A DNA stretch of 64,000 bases, from contig JANQLQ010000228.1 of NCBI GenBank assembly GCA_028280565.1, positions 18,549 to 82,548 of the forward strand. Direction: 5' to 3'. The position numbers and the translations under genes are program-made. The notes beneath the pieces were generated by a model, which was given only the letters and a program-made list of their open reading frames with translations, was not told where the DNA came from and searched no databases. Origin of the DNA: Fulvivirga sp. (GTDB lineage: Bacteria; Bacteroidota; Bacteroidia; Cytophagales; Cyclobacteriaceae). Each line of letters opens with the position of its first letter. Position 1 is the first letter of the stretch. This document shows, piece after piece, positions 29,115 through 37,208 of the stretch.

Positions 29115-29160
29115 ATCAATCCGTTCTGCGAATCGCCAAATTCCATACAGAAGGATTGAT
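29115..29160. promoter_or_regulatory. Long imperfect hairpin in the FecR-SusC gap
   Basis: ATCAATCC-g-TTCTG pairs with CAGAA-GGATTGAT, giving 13 base pairs with one bulged base around a 19-base loop. In the sense (-) transcript it sits in the susC 5' leader; in a + strand transcript it would form the body of a small RNA. No protein-binding assignment can be made. Confidence 0.5.
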
Positions 29161-29171
29161 GAAGATTAGAT

Positions 29172-29206
29172 AACCCGGGGGTTGTATAGCTCCCGGTTTT
29201 TTTCTG
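29172..29206 (+). terminator. Orphan + strand intrinsic terminator between FecR and SusC
   Basis: AACC(c)GGG, a 12-base loop and CCCGGTT form a 7-bp stem with one bulge, followed by a seven-T run on the + strand. On the - strand the stem is followed by TTATCTAATC, a poor U-tract. No + strand gene lies upstream, so the terminator probably serves an antisense RNA that starts near the susC start codon. Confidence 0.55.
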
Positions 29207-29226
29207 TAGATCGTCAGTTCATAGGC

Positions 29227-30273
29227 TTAAAATTTAAGTTCAACATTTTTTCCAGTGATCTCGAACTCCAGGTCGTACGTAAAACCCAAGCTATTCAAGA
29301 CCTGCTCCAAGGTCTTATTTTCAAAACGCCCGTTCACCTTCCATTGCGAGTGAGGCTGACCGCTAGTTTTGATCTTTACTCCATACCACCGCTCAAGTGT
29401 TACAATTACTTCTTGCAGGCTGTTATCCTTAAATACCAGGATACCATCTTTCCAACCGAATGTGATCAGTGGATCAATCCTCACCTTTTCGATCTTATTG
29501 CCACCCTGGGAGATCATCAACCCCTCTCCAGGATCCAATACTTGTCCCTGGGAGTTGCTGTCGTTTAGTTTTTTGACTTTCACCTTACCGGTTTTTAGTG
29601 ATATCTCCAGGCGGTCCTCACCATCGAAAGCCCTTACATTGAAGGAAGTTCCTAGCGCGGTGGTCACGATATCCCTGCTGATCACGTTAAATGGCCTGCT
29701 TACGTCGGGTTTTACCTCGAAAAAGGCCTCTCCCTCCACTCTTACCGTTCTGCTGTGTTTCCCGTAGTCAGAATCATAGGTTAGCCTGCTGTCAGCGTTA
29801 AGGATTACCCGGGTCCTGTCAGGAAGTAGTATAGTGGATTTACGCCCCTGCGGATTTTCCTTTTTAATTATGGCCAGTTGCTCATTTGCGTTCTCACTTG
29901 TTTCCTGTAGTGAACTCTTCCACCAAAGGACACCCAGGCAAATCAGCAGGAATGACGCTGCTATTTTGTAAAATAATTTCGTTGATCGCAGGCGCTTTCT
30001 TTTAGGATCAAACTCCGAAGGACCTGTTTTTATCGAAGTTTGGGCGATAATATTCGACAGGATCTTATCTTTATCCCCAGGCTTAAGCGGGAACTTCCGG
30101 TACTCCAAAGACCTTAAAAACTCGCGGGCAGCATTTACCAACTCCACTTTATCCGGGTTATTCTCAAGCCGCTTGTTCCAAAAGAGATCCCGTTCGTAGG
30201 TAGGTTCCAGGATCCACTTTCTAAAGTCTTCATTGGCAAGCAACTCGATCAATGTGTCTTTGTCGTTCTTCAT
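29227..30273 (-). CDS. FecR-family anti-sigma factor (mannan locus 1)
   Basis: This inner-membrane anti-sigma regulator would hold or activate the cognate ECF sigma factor and receive the signal from the STN domain of SusC. The N-terminal cytoplasmic part (1-100) is followed by a single membrane helix (LFYKIAASFLLICLGVLWW, about 108-126). The periplasmic FecR domain carries RTVRVEGEAFFEVKPDVSRPFNV and TTALGTSFNVRAFD. The C-terminal DUF4974-like part carries LQEVIVTLERWYGVKI and the terminal FEITGKNVELKF. The 348 residues are normal. Unusually, a TlpA-like gene stands between it and the sigma factor. The 5' leader (30283-30375) is duplicated in front of that TlpA gene. Confidence 0.95.
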   Translation of the reverse strand: MKNDKDTLIELLANEDFRKWILEPTYERDLFWNKRLENNPDKVELVNAAREFLRSLEYRKFPLKPGDKDKILSNIIAQTSIKTGPSEFDPKRKRLRSTKLFYKIAASFLLICLGVLWWKSSLQETSENANEQLAIIKKENPQGRKSTILLPDRTRVILNADSRLTYDSDYGKHSRTVRVEGEAFFEVKPDVSRPFNVISRDIVTTALGTSFNVRAFDGEDRLEISLKTGKVKVKKLNDSNSQGQVLDPGEGLMISQGGNKIEKVRIDPLITFGWKDGILVFKDNSLQEVIVTLERWYGVKIKTSGQPHSQWKVNGRFENKTLEQVLNSLGFTYDLEFEITGKNVELKF

Positions 30274-30282
30274 ATAATGGAG

Positions 30283-30375
30283 GGTTCATCTCTATAAGTG
30301 CTCGACATGGAAAAGGACCTCAAAAAAATCAGAAAAATAAGGATGCCTGTCAAAAAGAATAGATTGAAGCCATAG
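30283..30375 (-). repeat. FecR leader copy A of a duplicated regulatory segment
   Basis: About 93 bases directly upstream of the FecR start align with 31786-31879 upstream of the TlpA gene. Shared blocks are CATCTCTATAAG, CCTCAAAAAA, AAAAAAT(A)AGGAT and GTaAAAAG (read on the + strand). On the coding strand this reads T-rich blocks followed by CTTATAGAGATG, a plausible ECF-type promoter or leader signal. Confidence 0.65.
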
Positions 30376-30516
30376 CCTTGATAATCAGCAGTAAAATAGC
30401 ACTACCATGAGGAAAAACGGGTAAGCAAACACTAACGAAAATTCTCCTGCTCCCCTCCTTGAATGCCTTTCTTTTCAAAAGACCGGCTTAAAAGCCTGGG
30501 CTGCAGCTGAGTGTTG

Positions 30517-31659
30517 TTACCTGATTTCAGTGATATCAACGTGTAAAAGAGCAGGAACCAGCTCCAGCCCGTAGGTTGTTAGCAAATAGTTTTTGGCGCT
30601 GTCAAAAGACGCATGGGGAAACCTGAATTCAAATAAGCCATTTAATTTGGTTTTATCAGTAATATAGGTTCCAAATCTGTTTTCCAGTTCCCTCGCTAAA
30701 TCCATCACCCCCACACCTTCCCCTTTCCAAAAGGTTCGACCAGCAGAAACCCCGGTACCATTATATACGTGTCTATGATTGATCGCATTGGCCCTAAAAG
30801 CACTGTCATTGCTTAATACCAGGTCAAAACCATTTACCTGCTTTGGTTTGATCTTCATTTCAAGAGATAGCTCATCCAATAAAGCCCTAGTAATTGCCTT
30901 TTTAACATCAGCCCGTGATAATTCCTTTGGAATTTTAAAACGAATATCATAACGATTCATATCCGCGACGAGGATCCTGCTTTTGCTTTTTTGAAGAAGA
31001 AATTCCAATACCTGGTCAAGCGATTGATTAACGATGCTTAATTCCGTCGGGTTGAACTGCATACCCGACGCTCCTTCCATATAGTTATTTTTGGAGATGG
31101 TAATGGGGTAACGAGGCTCCTGGTCCAATTCACTGACCCAATTTGATACAGAGGTACTTTCAAAGGTTAGCACTTTTGAATAATACTGTTTTTCGAGTAC
31201 CACATCGATCAGCCCGGTGTCCAGGTGCGAGGGATACCCTGCCCACCGCAAAATGCCCTCTTTATCGATCAGAAAGGTCGTAGGATAACCCCCTACCTCA
31301 AAGGCTTTTATCGTTTTGTAGGTACTGTCCACGCCTATGTTCGCAAACATGATCTTCTTAGAAAGAAACTCCTGTATCCCAGGCCTTTTTTCATAGGTAA
31401 TCGCAACGAAAACTATACTATCGTCTTTATAACGTTCGGCTAGTTCGTTCAAATGAGGGATGGTGTAAACACATGGGGCACAATGTGTGAACCAAAAATC
31501 CAAAACCACCGCCTGGCCTTCCATTTTCTTAAAGTCCTGGTGCGGATTATCGATCCATTCGTCTACCAGGATTGCAGGAGCCTTTTTGCCAATTTCTGTT
31601 TGAGCAAGAACATCCAAGGCAATCAATACTAAAATATTCGTGAGTATACTTCTTGTCAT
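30517..31659 (-). CDS. TlpA-like thioredoxin fused to a DUF3738-like C-terminal domain
   Basis: This is an exported thioredoxin-fold protein. The signal peptide ends near LDVLAQ. The TlpA domain (about 20-165) has VLDFWFTHCAPCVYTIP with the CAPC redox site at about residues 60-63 and a cis-Pro region GGYPTTFLID. The C-terminal half resembles the DUF3738/TIGR03435 domain: FDLVLSNDS, then GVGVMDLARELENRFGTYITDKTKLNGLFEFRF. The gene lies between the ECF sigma gene (32769) and FecR (30273) on the same strand and is preceded by a copy of the FecR leader. This suggests it belongs to the same regulon and may influence the signalling step or folding of cysteine-containing PUL proteins. Its function here is unknown. 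Confidence 0.85.
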   Translation of the reverse strand: MTRSILTNILVLIALDVLAQTEIGKKAPAILVDEWIDNPHQDFKKMEGQAVVLDFWFTHCAPCVYTIPHLNELAERYKDDSIVFVAITYEKRPGIQEFLSKKIMFANIGVDSTYKTIKAFEVGGYPTTFLIDKEGILRWAGYPSHLDTGLIDVVLEKQYYSKVLTFESTSVSNWVSELDQEPRYPITISKNNYMEGASGMQFNPTELSIVNQSLDQVLEFLLQKSKSRILVADMNRYDIRFKIPKELSRADVKKAITRALLDELSLEMKIKPKQVNGFDLVLSNDSAFRANAINHRHVYNGTGVSAGRTFWKGEGVGVMDLARELENRFGTYITDKTKLNGLFEFRFPHASFDSAKNYLLTTYGLELVPALLHVDITEIR

Positions 31660-32070
31660 GATTACTTAAAGATCAATTTGTATTGTGTTACGCTTTTCTT
31701 TTTATTTTGCCAACTTTAGATTGGTAATGTTCTATTGTTTGCTCAATAAGCCTTTAGAATAAATACAAAACTTCCAATTAATAAAGGCTCCATCTCTATA
31801 AGCGCAAAACAGCTAAAAAGGCCTCAAAAAATTTAAAAAATCAGGATAGCTGGTAAAAAGGGCAAATCGAAGCTTTAGAATGAACTTAGTTCGATTTAAT
31901 ATCATGGTAGCCTAGGCTTAACATAATTCACAGTCTTTAAATTGGGGGGTAGCTTCTGTTCGTTCTACGACACGGCAGATCCCGGCTCTCGCAATGAGCC
32001 TTCCTACAGCCACCGGCGCGGAATGACGTTCCTTTTTTAACCGAGTTCAGGTTAATGGTAATAAACCTTT
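31660..32070. other. Intergenic region between sigma factor and TlpA gene
   Basis: There is no gene in these 411 bases. The region contains the second copy of the FecR leader (31786-31879). Near 31958-32028 lies a GC-richer stretch (ACGGCAGATCCCGGCTCTCGC ... GCGGAATGACG) resembling a dispersed intergenic repeat; GGAATGACG recurs at 51348-51356. Confidence 0.6.
31786..31879 (-). repeat. Leader copy B upstream of the TlpA gene
   Basis: This is the partner of 30283-30375. It ends 127 bases upstream of the TlpA start, whereas copy A ends 10 bases upstream of FecR. The CTTATAG(A)GATG block and the T-rich blocks are kept, while the connecting bases have drifted, so the duplication is not recent. 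Confidence 0.65.
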
Positions 32071-32769
32071 TTAATCACCCGGACTGTCGATCATATACAT
32101 CAACAAAGGTAAGATAGCAGGACTCTCTGCCGCAGCCATGAAAACAGCAATAACAAAAAGTTCTTTTAATTTTCCCAAGGCTTTATAAAGCAAACTCCTC
32201 GCAGATTTTACATGCTCATATCCCATGAGCTCTGCGATGGATCGATAATCCATATTTTGATAGTAGAAATAATAGATTATCTCTCTTTCTTTGAAGGAAA
32301 GCTTTTTAATGCTCATTCTCAGACGCTCTTCCCTTAATTCCCTGGTCTGAAGATTAACAATATTTTCTTCCGTAGAAGGTACGGGAACAAACATGTTTCC
32401 CTTCACAGCGTCCATGGATTTATGAGTAAGATCTTTTTTAAGGTAAGACATTAGCCTGTTCCTACAAGATCTGAGTAAATAGAGCTTGATGTTATCCGTA
32501 ACGGAAATAGATTCTCTTTTACTCCTGGTAAAGATAAAAAGGTCCTGCACGCAGTCTTTGATGAGGTCCTCGTTTTGTGTAAACTGGTAACAATAGTTAA
32601 CCAGCAGCTCAAAATACTGCTGGTAGATAAAAACAAAAGCAGCCTCATCCCCACGCTTAAAGGCTTTCCATATTTCAATATCGCTTTTACCTTGCTGGCT
32701 TTTTTTCCCATGGCGTAGATCACGGGCGTTTCCGCCGAGGGTCAAATGATGTTTCTTTTTATCATTCAT
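32071..32769 (-). CDS. ECF-type RNA polymerase sigma factor (mannan locus 1)
   Basis: This sigma-70 family extracytoplasmic-function factor probably drives locus 1 under FecR control. Region 2 is seen in FVFIYQQYFELLVNYCYQFTQNEDLIKDCVQDLFIFTRSK (about 55-95), and region 4 in MSIKKLSFKEREIIYYFYYQNMDYRSIAELMGYEHVKSARSLLYKALGKLKE (about 153-205). At 232 residues it is longer than average, with a charged N-terminal extension (KKKHHLTLGGNARDLRHGKKSQQGK). After region 4 it has a hydrophobic tail of about 28 residues (VIAVFMAAAESPAILPLLMYM) that could touch the membrane or FecR. It is separated from FecR by the TlpA gene. Confidence 0.92.
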   Translation of the reverse strand: MNDKKKHHLTLGGNARDLRHGKKSQQGKSDIEIWKAFKRGDEAAFVFIYQQYFELLVNYCYQFTQNEDLIKDCVQDLFIFTRSKRESISVTDNIKLYLLRSCRNRLMSYLKKDLTHKSMDAVKGNMFVPVPSTEENIVNLQTRELREERLRMSIKKLSFKEREIIYYFYYQNMDYRSIAELMGYEHVKSARSLLYKALGKLKELFVIAVFMAAAESPAILPLLMYMIDSPGD

Positions 32770-33059
32770 TCACCAACCAGGTTTTTATTCTTTGGATTTG
32801 TCGCAGCAAGCCTATAATTGGTTTGATAACAACAAGATAATCAATATTTTACAAATATTACATTTGTATCATAGGACACCCGGATGCTATCCCCGGGTAA
32901 ATAAACATCAGCACCTCCCGTACCCCCTGGATACCCAATATAAACAAAGCAAATCAAGGGGACAACAAATAATAACTGCACGCTTCCGGCCAGGTCAGTA
33001 ATTATGCCCTGTGTGGCGTTGACACTTTTGTGTAGTGGCTATTGGCGACATAACTGTCT

Positions 33060-33947
33060 TTAGCAGTGTCTAAGGCCTGAAATTTGAAAATACCTGTTGC
33101 AGGCTGCCCCGACGATGGTCGCTTTCTCACCCAAATAGGAGATCTCAATGGGTATTGAACAGCCATATTTTTCCAGTTCTATTTTTAATGTGGGCAGAAA
33201 ATAGTGGTGAGCCTTAGCGATGTTTCCCCCGATAACAATGACTTCCGGGTGATCCATTTTAATGAAAATCCCTAGAAATGCAGCCAGGTTCCCAGCAAAC
33301 TCCTTAAAGATCAGCTCCAATATAGTATCGTCCTTGCTTTGCTCTATCATCTCCTTGACCCCACTGATTATTCGACCCGTTTTCTCATGATAAGACCGGA
33401 CAAACCACCGGGTAGAAATGTATTCTTCTATAATGCTTTCCTTGAAGGGGATACACCATAGATCGGCGTCTTCTGCCATGCCTTTATGAAATCGTGCACT
33501 ACCAAGGCCTGTTCCCAGGGTGAGACCAATGGCACTGGCAGCCTCTTTTGCCGCCCCACAAGCCGTTTCCCCCAAAAGATAACATGCCGCATCGTTGGCA
33601 AAAGAGATGCTGTCAGCTGATATGTCCAAGGCATGCGCCAACAGTATTTTAACATTTTGCTGGTATAGCACATCATATTTACCCTGGTCTTTCACCAGGG
33701 CAATACCTTCCTTGTAATTGAAAGGCCCGGGAATCGCTATACCAATCCCACTGCCGATCTCCTGCACAGGACGAACCTCTTTGATACACGTGGCCCATGT
33801 AGATATGATCTCCTCAATGCTGCCAAAGGCATTGACTGATCTACGTCGTAAGGATTTACCAGGACACTTTTTCTCATTTATATCCACTAGCCCGGCGGTA
33901 ATGTGAGAACCGCCTATATCTACTCCAATCACCTTGTTATCTTTCAT
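33060..33947 (-). CDS. ROK-family sugar kinase (candidate mannokinase/glucokinase)
   Basis: This cytoplasmic ROK kinase would phosphorylate the hexose released by the locus. The start was set at the internal ATG (MKDNKVIGVDIGGSH); the track start adds six residues. The ATP-binding phosphate-1 motif is GVDIGGSHITAG. The catalytic Asp fits FANDAACYLLGE (about residue 110), and TLGTGLGSA and VIVIGGNIAKA are further ROK motifs. The zinc motif CxCGxxGCxE of classical ROK proteins is missing; the site reads DLWCIPFKESIIEEYIS instead, so this is a zinc-finger-less subgroup. It is the last gene of locus 2, with a 63-base gap after the T9SS fragment. Mannose as substrate is inferred from context. Confidence 0.88.
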   Translation of the reverse strand: MKDNKVIGVDIGGSHITAGLVDINEKKCPGKSLRRRSVNAFGSIEEIISTWATCIKEVRPVQEIGSGIGIAIPGPFNYKEGIALVKDQGKYDVLYQQNVKILLAHALDISADSISFANDAACYLLGETACGAAKEAASAIGLTLGTGLGSARFHKGMAEDADLWCIPFKESIIEEYISTRWFVRSYHEKTGRIISGVKEMIEQSKDDTILELIFKEFAGNLAAFLGIFIKMDHPEVIVIGGNIAKAHHYFLPTLKIELEKYGCSIPIEISYLGEKATIVGAACNRYFQISGLRHC

Positions 33948-34028
33948 ATTGTTACTATTTGTCATCTTTCAATCTTATTGGCCTGTAACCGATTGATCTT
34001 TTTGCCATTAAGGGATATCTCTTTTACA

Positions 34029-34329
34029 TTATCTCACAATTACTTTGCGTAGCTCTACCATATTATGGAGCACCAATTGCAGCAGGTAAGTACCTGGAGC
34101 TAAATTGCCGGTCAGGATCGAAACTCCAGGGCTGAAAGCTGTGGGCCTCGAAAACACACTTTCTCCCAGAAGATCCGGTACGTGAAACTCTGCGTGATCA
34201 GCGTCAGCTCTCAATTGTATCTTGAGGGAATACCCTTTACTGACAGGATTAGGATAAACCTGCGCGAGATTGTTCGTAGCCGTAATGTGATTATGGTTTA
34301 TCCCGATCACAACCGGATCAAATAACTAT
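34029..34329 (-). pseudogene. T9SS type A sorting domain split from the GH78 gene by a frameshift
   Basis: These codons encode a normal T9SS type A C-terminal domain: NNLAQVYPNPVSKG, then GTYLLQLVLHN and the terminal VELRKVIVR. There is no signal peptide. The frame is +1 relative to the end of the GH78 gene and is open from 34329, overlapping the GH78 stop (TGA at 34318-34320). Skipping one T in ATTTGATCC would give TTSIVI-DPVVIGINHNH, i.e. an uninterrupted fusion. A sorting domain alone has no use, so this is best seen as the detached 3' end of the GH78 gene, through mutation or a sequencing error. The GTG start in the track is probably not used. Confidence 0.8.
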
Positions 34330-37155
34330 CGAGGTTGTCTTATCATTGAATCCATCATCTACCAAACACAAATTATTATCCAACAGGACCTGGGTACTGC
34401 CTTTAAAATTATCATGCTCGTACAAAACAGCATGATAACCGCTTTGTACTTTGACGGATGACAACTGATTGTCCATAATACCCAATGCCTGTAGCTGGCT
34501 AAGGGTATAACTTCCCGTACCCAGTGAAACAGCAGATCCACCGTAGGAGCAGTCTTCATACAACGTAACAGGATGAAAGACAGATACTATGGTCCAATTC
34601 CCGGGCTGGAACCGGTATTTGATATACTGACCGTCCTCTGAATCGTAGCTTACGCCAGGAACACCTTGTACAGATTGCCCGTTTTGCCAGGTCACTTCGC
34701 CATTAACCTCGATCTTCGATACGGAGCCTGGGGCACCTGGGATGTTCCTGGGGATCCCCACTACGGCTTCAGTATTAGGAGGAGAGACCAGGGTCTGGGT
34801 AAAAGTACCCTCATCATTTTTAACATAAGAGGCGGTGATATTACCTTTTACTGTAGGAATAACACTGGATATTTCGCTAAGCCCCGCATCCTGTGGCTCG
34901 AAAATATACTCGGAGTATGCAGCTTGGGCTGGACGGATCCCAAGGGTAAATGCACTCATATGATACAGCGGACCAGCGGACCAGGCATGATTGTTACTGT
35001 TCTTGGCGGGAAATTCCTCCCAAAGCGTTGAAGACCAGCTGCTGATCATGTCAGAGAATCTCGCTCTCATACGGTCAAGTGCCCCAACTGGGTCTAGCCT
35101 TGACATGGCCAGTTCTACATACATTTCCTGGTACGGGCTTGCATCATAACGTGTTTCCAGCACATCCAGGACACCGGCCTTTTTTGACTCATCCACCCTC
35201 CTGGCCAGGACTGCCCAGGCATTGCTCCGGTCATCAACAACGGCCGACTGTTGTCCGTTCAGATTATGAAAACAGTACGCGCTACCATTCCAGAAGTAGT
35301 CATTGAAGTTGTTTTTTACAGGTGTTAGAAGATTTTCATAATAGGAAACATCTGCTGTTTGGCCCAGTGCCTCAGCAATCTTCATCATATTTTCCAACAA
35401 TACGATGTAGCTGGCATTCACCACAGTATTCGCACTTCCGGTTACCACATCCTTGTTATCCCCCCAGTCGATCCAGTTCCATAAGTCCCAGCCTTGTCCA
35501 GGCTGAAGGATCAGCATGCCATCACTGTTGGCTGTACTGACACAGTATTCAATGAATGTTTTGGTTTGTGGATAAACCTCCTGGAGTAAGGCCAGGTCAC
35601 CGGTATACAAGTAATACTCCCATAATATGGCTACTGCCGCAATATTCTGATCCGGTAAATGAAATTTATTTCCCGGGGCCGTTGTATAAAGAGAGCCATT
35701 TGCTTTTTGCGTGTTAAATAACTCACGAAAACCCTTTTGGGCAAGCTGGTTGCTTCGTTCGTCATACAGGTAAAAAGAATAGAGGATCTGCTCCGATACA
35801 TCACCCCACCACTGGCCCCGTTCCCGGTTGGGGCAATCGTAAAAGATATCACGCATACATACGTAAGAGGTGTTTTTACATTTTGTCCAAAGCAGGTTTA
35901 ACTGGGGGTCGCTACTGGAAAAGTTTCCTACAATATCAGCGTCATACCCGGTCTGCCTGAACTTCAGGTCCATGATACTTACAGGGCCTGTCACATTGGT
36001 AAATTCATATTTTACTGTATGATCACTTGAGTTTTGCCAGGCAAAGCATTCAAACTCCTGTACACCGTCTTTGGTTATGTATTCCTGGTGGTAAAACTCA
36101 TTCAAAATAATCCTGATCCTTACTCCAGCCGGGGCATCTACTTTTAGGTAAGGATTCCCCTGGATATTGATGCCCAGATCACCAGTAATTGTACCATCCG
36201 CGCTGACTGTCGCTGGCAGATCAGCTTGATTAAGATATGCTGACAGTCCAAAATCTTTCCAAAGGGGTATGGTACGATGGACGAGGTTATTCCACGGAGT
36301 TACAGGAGGCACGCCTTTGCTTACGGCACTACCCCATGAATCATCGTTGAATCCCAAGGTATACCAACCTGGCATTTCACCCTGTGCATCATAGTTCACA
36401 GGCCATGCTACCCATTTGAAATCGTTCCATTGTCTCATTTGATTATTTTCGGAACCATAGCGCACGTCTGACAACCCGGGCAGGGCAAATGATTCATTTT
36501 CATTGGCACACAGGAGCCATTCACTGGTACCTTCAAGCCGGTAATACCCTTGTTTTACAACGCCAAAGATCGGATCCCCAAAAGTCGCATTGTCAAAAGT
36601 GATAGTTCCCGTGACATCATTGAGATAACTGAACGTTCCTCTTACAAATGCAGGATGCTCCGTTACCTTCCATGAATCATCCGAAATGACCTGGGACGGA
36701 CTCGATCCCACTAAATCGGATTGAAACAAAAACCCTCCATGGCCTGTCAGTATATGTGAATAGCCCTCTTCACCTCCCTTGTGCCAGGCCAGGGCAGCAA
36801 TAATGTTATCCCCGTCCTGCAAATAGGCTGATAAGTCTATTTCATCATAGTACGTATTGTTTAGGTCCGGACGGGCATCAAGCCCTCCACCCCTGACCAC
36901 TAGCTGGCCATTAACATACAACCAGTAGTTGTTCTCTGCTGCAATTTTTGTTATGGCACTTGTGGGCTGGCCACTGAGTGTTACTTTCTTTCTTAAGGCC
37001 AGCCATGTATTGTTGGGGCCCTGTGCTGAAGTCCATATCCAATGGGCGGACCAATCGACCTGCGCTGACGCTCCGGGGAAATTAAATACACATGAAGCAC
37101 ATATGACTGTCGCAATCGTTAGCGCTTGTACTAAAAATTCGTTTCGCTTTTTCAT
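34318..37155 (-). CDS. GH78-family alpha-L-rhamnosidase-like enzyme with crystallin-type C-terminal domain
   Basis: This is a large exported GH78-type glycosidase. The ORF track start (37278) reads through the upstream relic; ATG 37155 (MKKRNEFLVQALTIATVICASC) gives the signal peptide and was chosen. The N-terminal domain opens WSAHWIWTSAQGPNNTW, then LYVNGQLVVRGGG. The alpha/alpha catalytic core includes FYDCPNRERGQWWGDVSEQ, GWDLWNWIDWGDN and NHAWSAGPLYHMSAFTLGI. The last roughly 80 residues (VTLYEDCSYGGSAVSLGTG, AVLYEHDNFKGSTQVLL) form a beta/gamma-crystallin-like domain. It stops just before a T9SS sorting domain in another frame, so secretion may be impaired. In a mannan locus it may remove rhamnose or a related side sugar (inference). 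Confidence 0.88.
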   Translation of the reverse strand: MKKRNEFLVQALTIATVICASCVFNFPGASAQVDWSAHWIWTSAQGPNNTWLALRKKVTLSGQPTSAITKIAAENNYWLYVNGQLVVRGGGLDARPDLNNTYYDEIDLSAYLQDGDNIIAALAWHKGGEEGYSHILTGHGGFLFQSDLVGSSPSQVISDDSWKVTEHPAFVRGTFSYLNDVTGTITFDNATFGDPIFGVVKQGYYRLEGTSEWLLCANENESFALPGLSDVRYGSENNQMRQWNDFKWVAWPVNYDAQGEMPGWYTLGFNDDSWGSAVSKGVPPVTPWNNLVHRTIPLWKDFGLSAYLNQADLPATVSADGTITGDLGINIQGNPYLKVDAPAGVRIRIILNEFYHQEYITKDGVQEFECFAWQNSSDHTVKYEFTNVTGPVSIMDLKFRQTGYDADIVGNFSSSDPQLNLLWTKCKNTSYVCMRDIFYDCPNRERGQWWGDVSEQILYSFYLYDERSNQLAQKGFRELFNTQKANGSLYTTAPGNKFHLPDQNIAAVAILWEYYLYTGDLALLQEVYPQTKTFIEYCVSTANSDGMLILQPGQGWDLWNWIDWGDNKDVVTGSANTVVNASYIVLLENMMKIAEALGQTADVSYYENLLTPVKNNFNDYFWNGSAYCFHNLNGQQSAVVDDRSNAWAVLARRVDESKKAGVLDVLETRYDASPYQEMYVELAMSRLDPVGALDRMRARFSDMISSWSSTLWEEFPAKNSNNHAWSAGPLYHMSAFTLGIRPAQAAYSEYIFEPQDAGLSEISSVIPTVKGNITASYVKNDEGTFTQTLVSPPNTEAVVGIPRNIPGAPGSVSKIEVNGEVTWQNGQSVQGVPGVSYDSEDGQYIKYRFQPGNWTIVSVFHPVTLYEDCSYGGSAVSLGTGSYTLSQLQALGIMDNQLSSVKVQSGYHAVLYEHDNFKGSTQVLLDNNLCLVDDGFNDKTTSIVI

Positions 37156-37208
37156 AGGTAATAGGGTCAGAATGATGGGTTTACTATTTTCTATTTTAGA
37201 ATTACACG

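Noticed and set aside
32878-32898. Hairpin ACCCGG...CCGGGT upstream of the sigma gene
   Set aside because: A short stem without a T-run on either strand; not convincing as terminator or operator.
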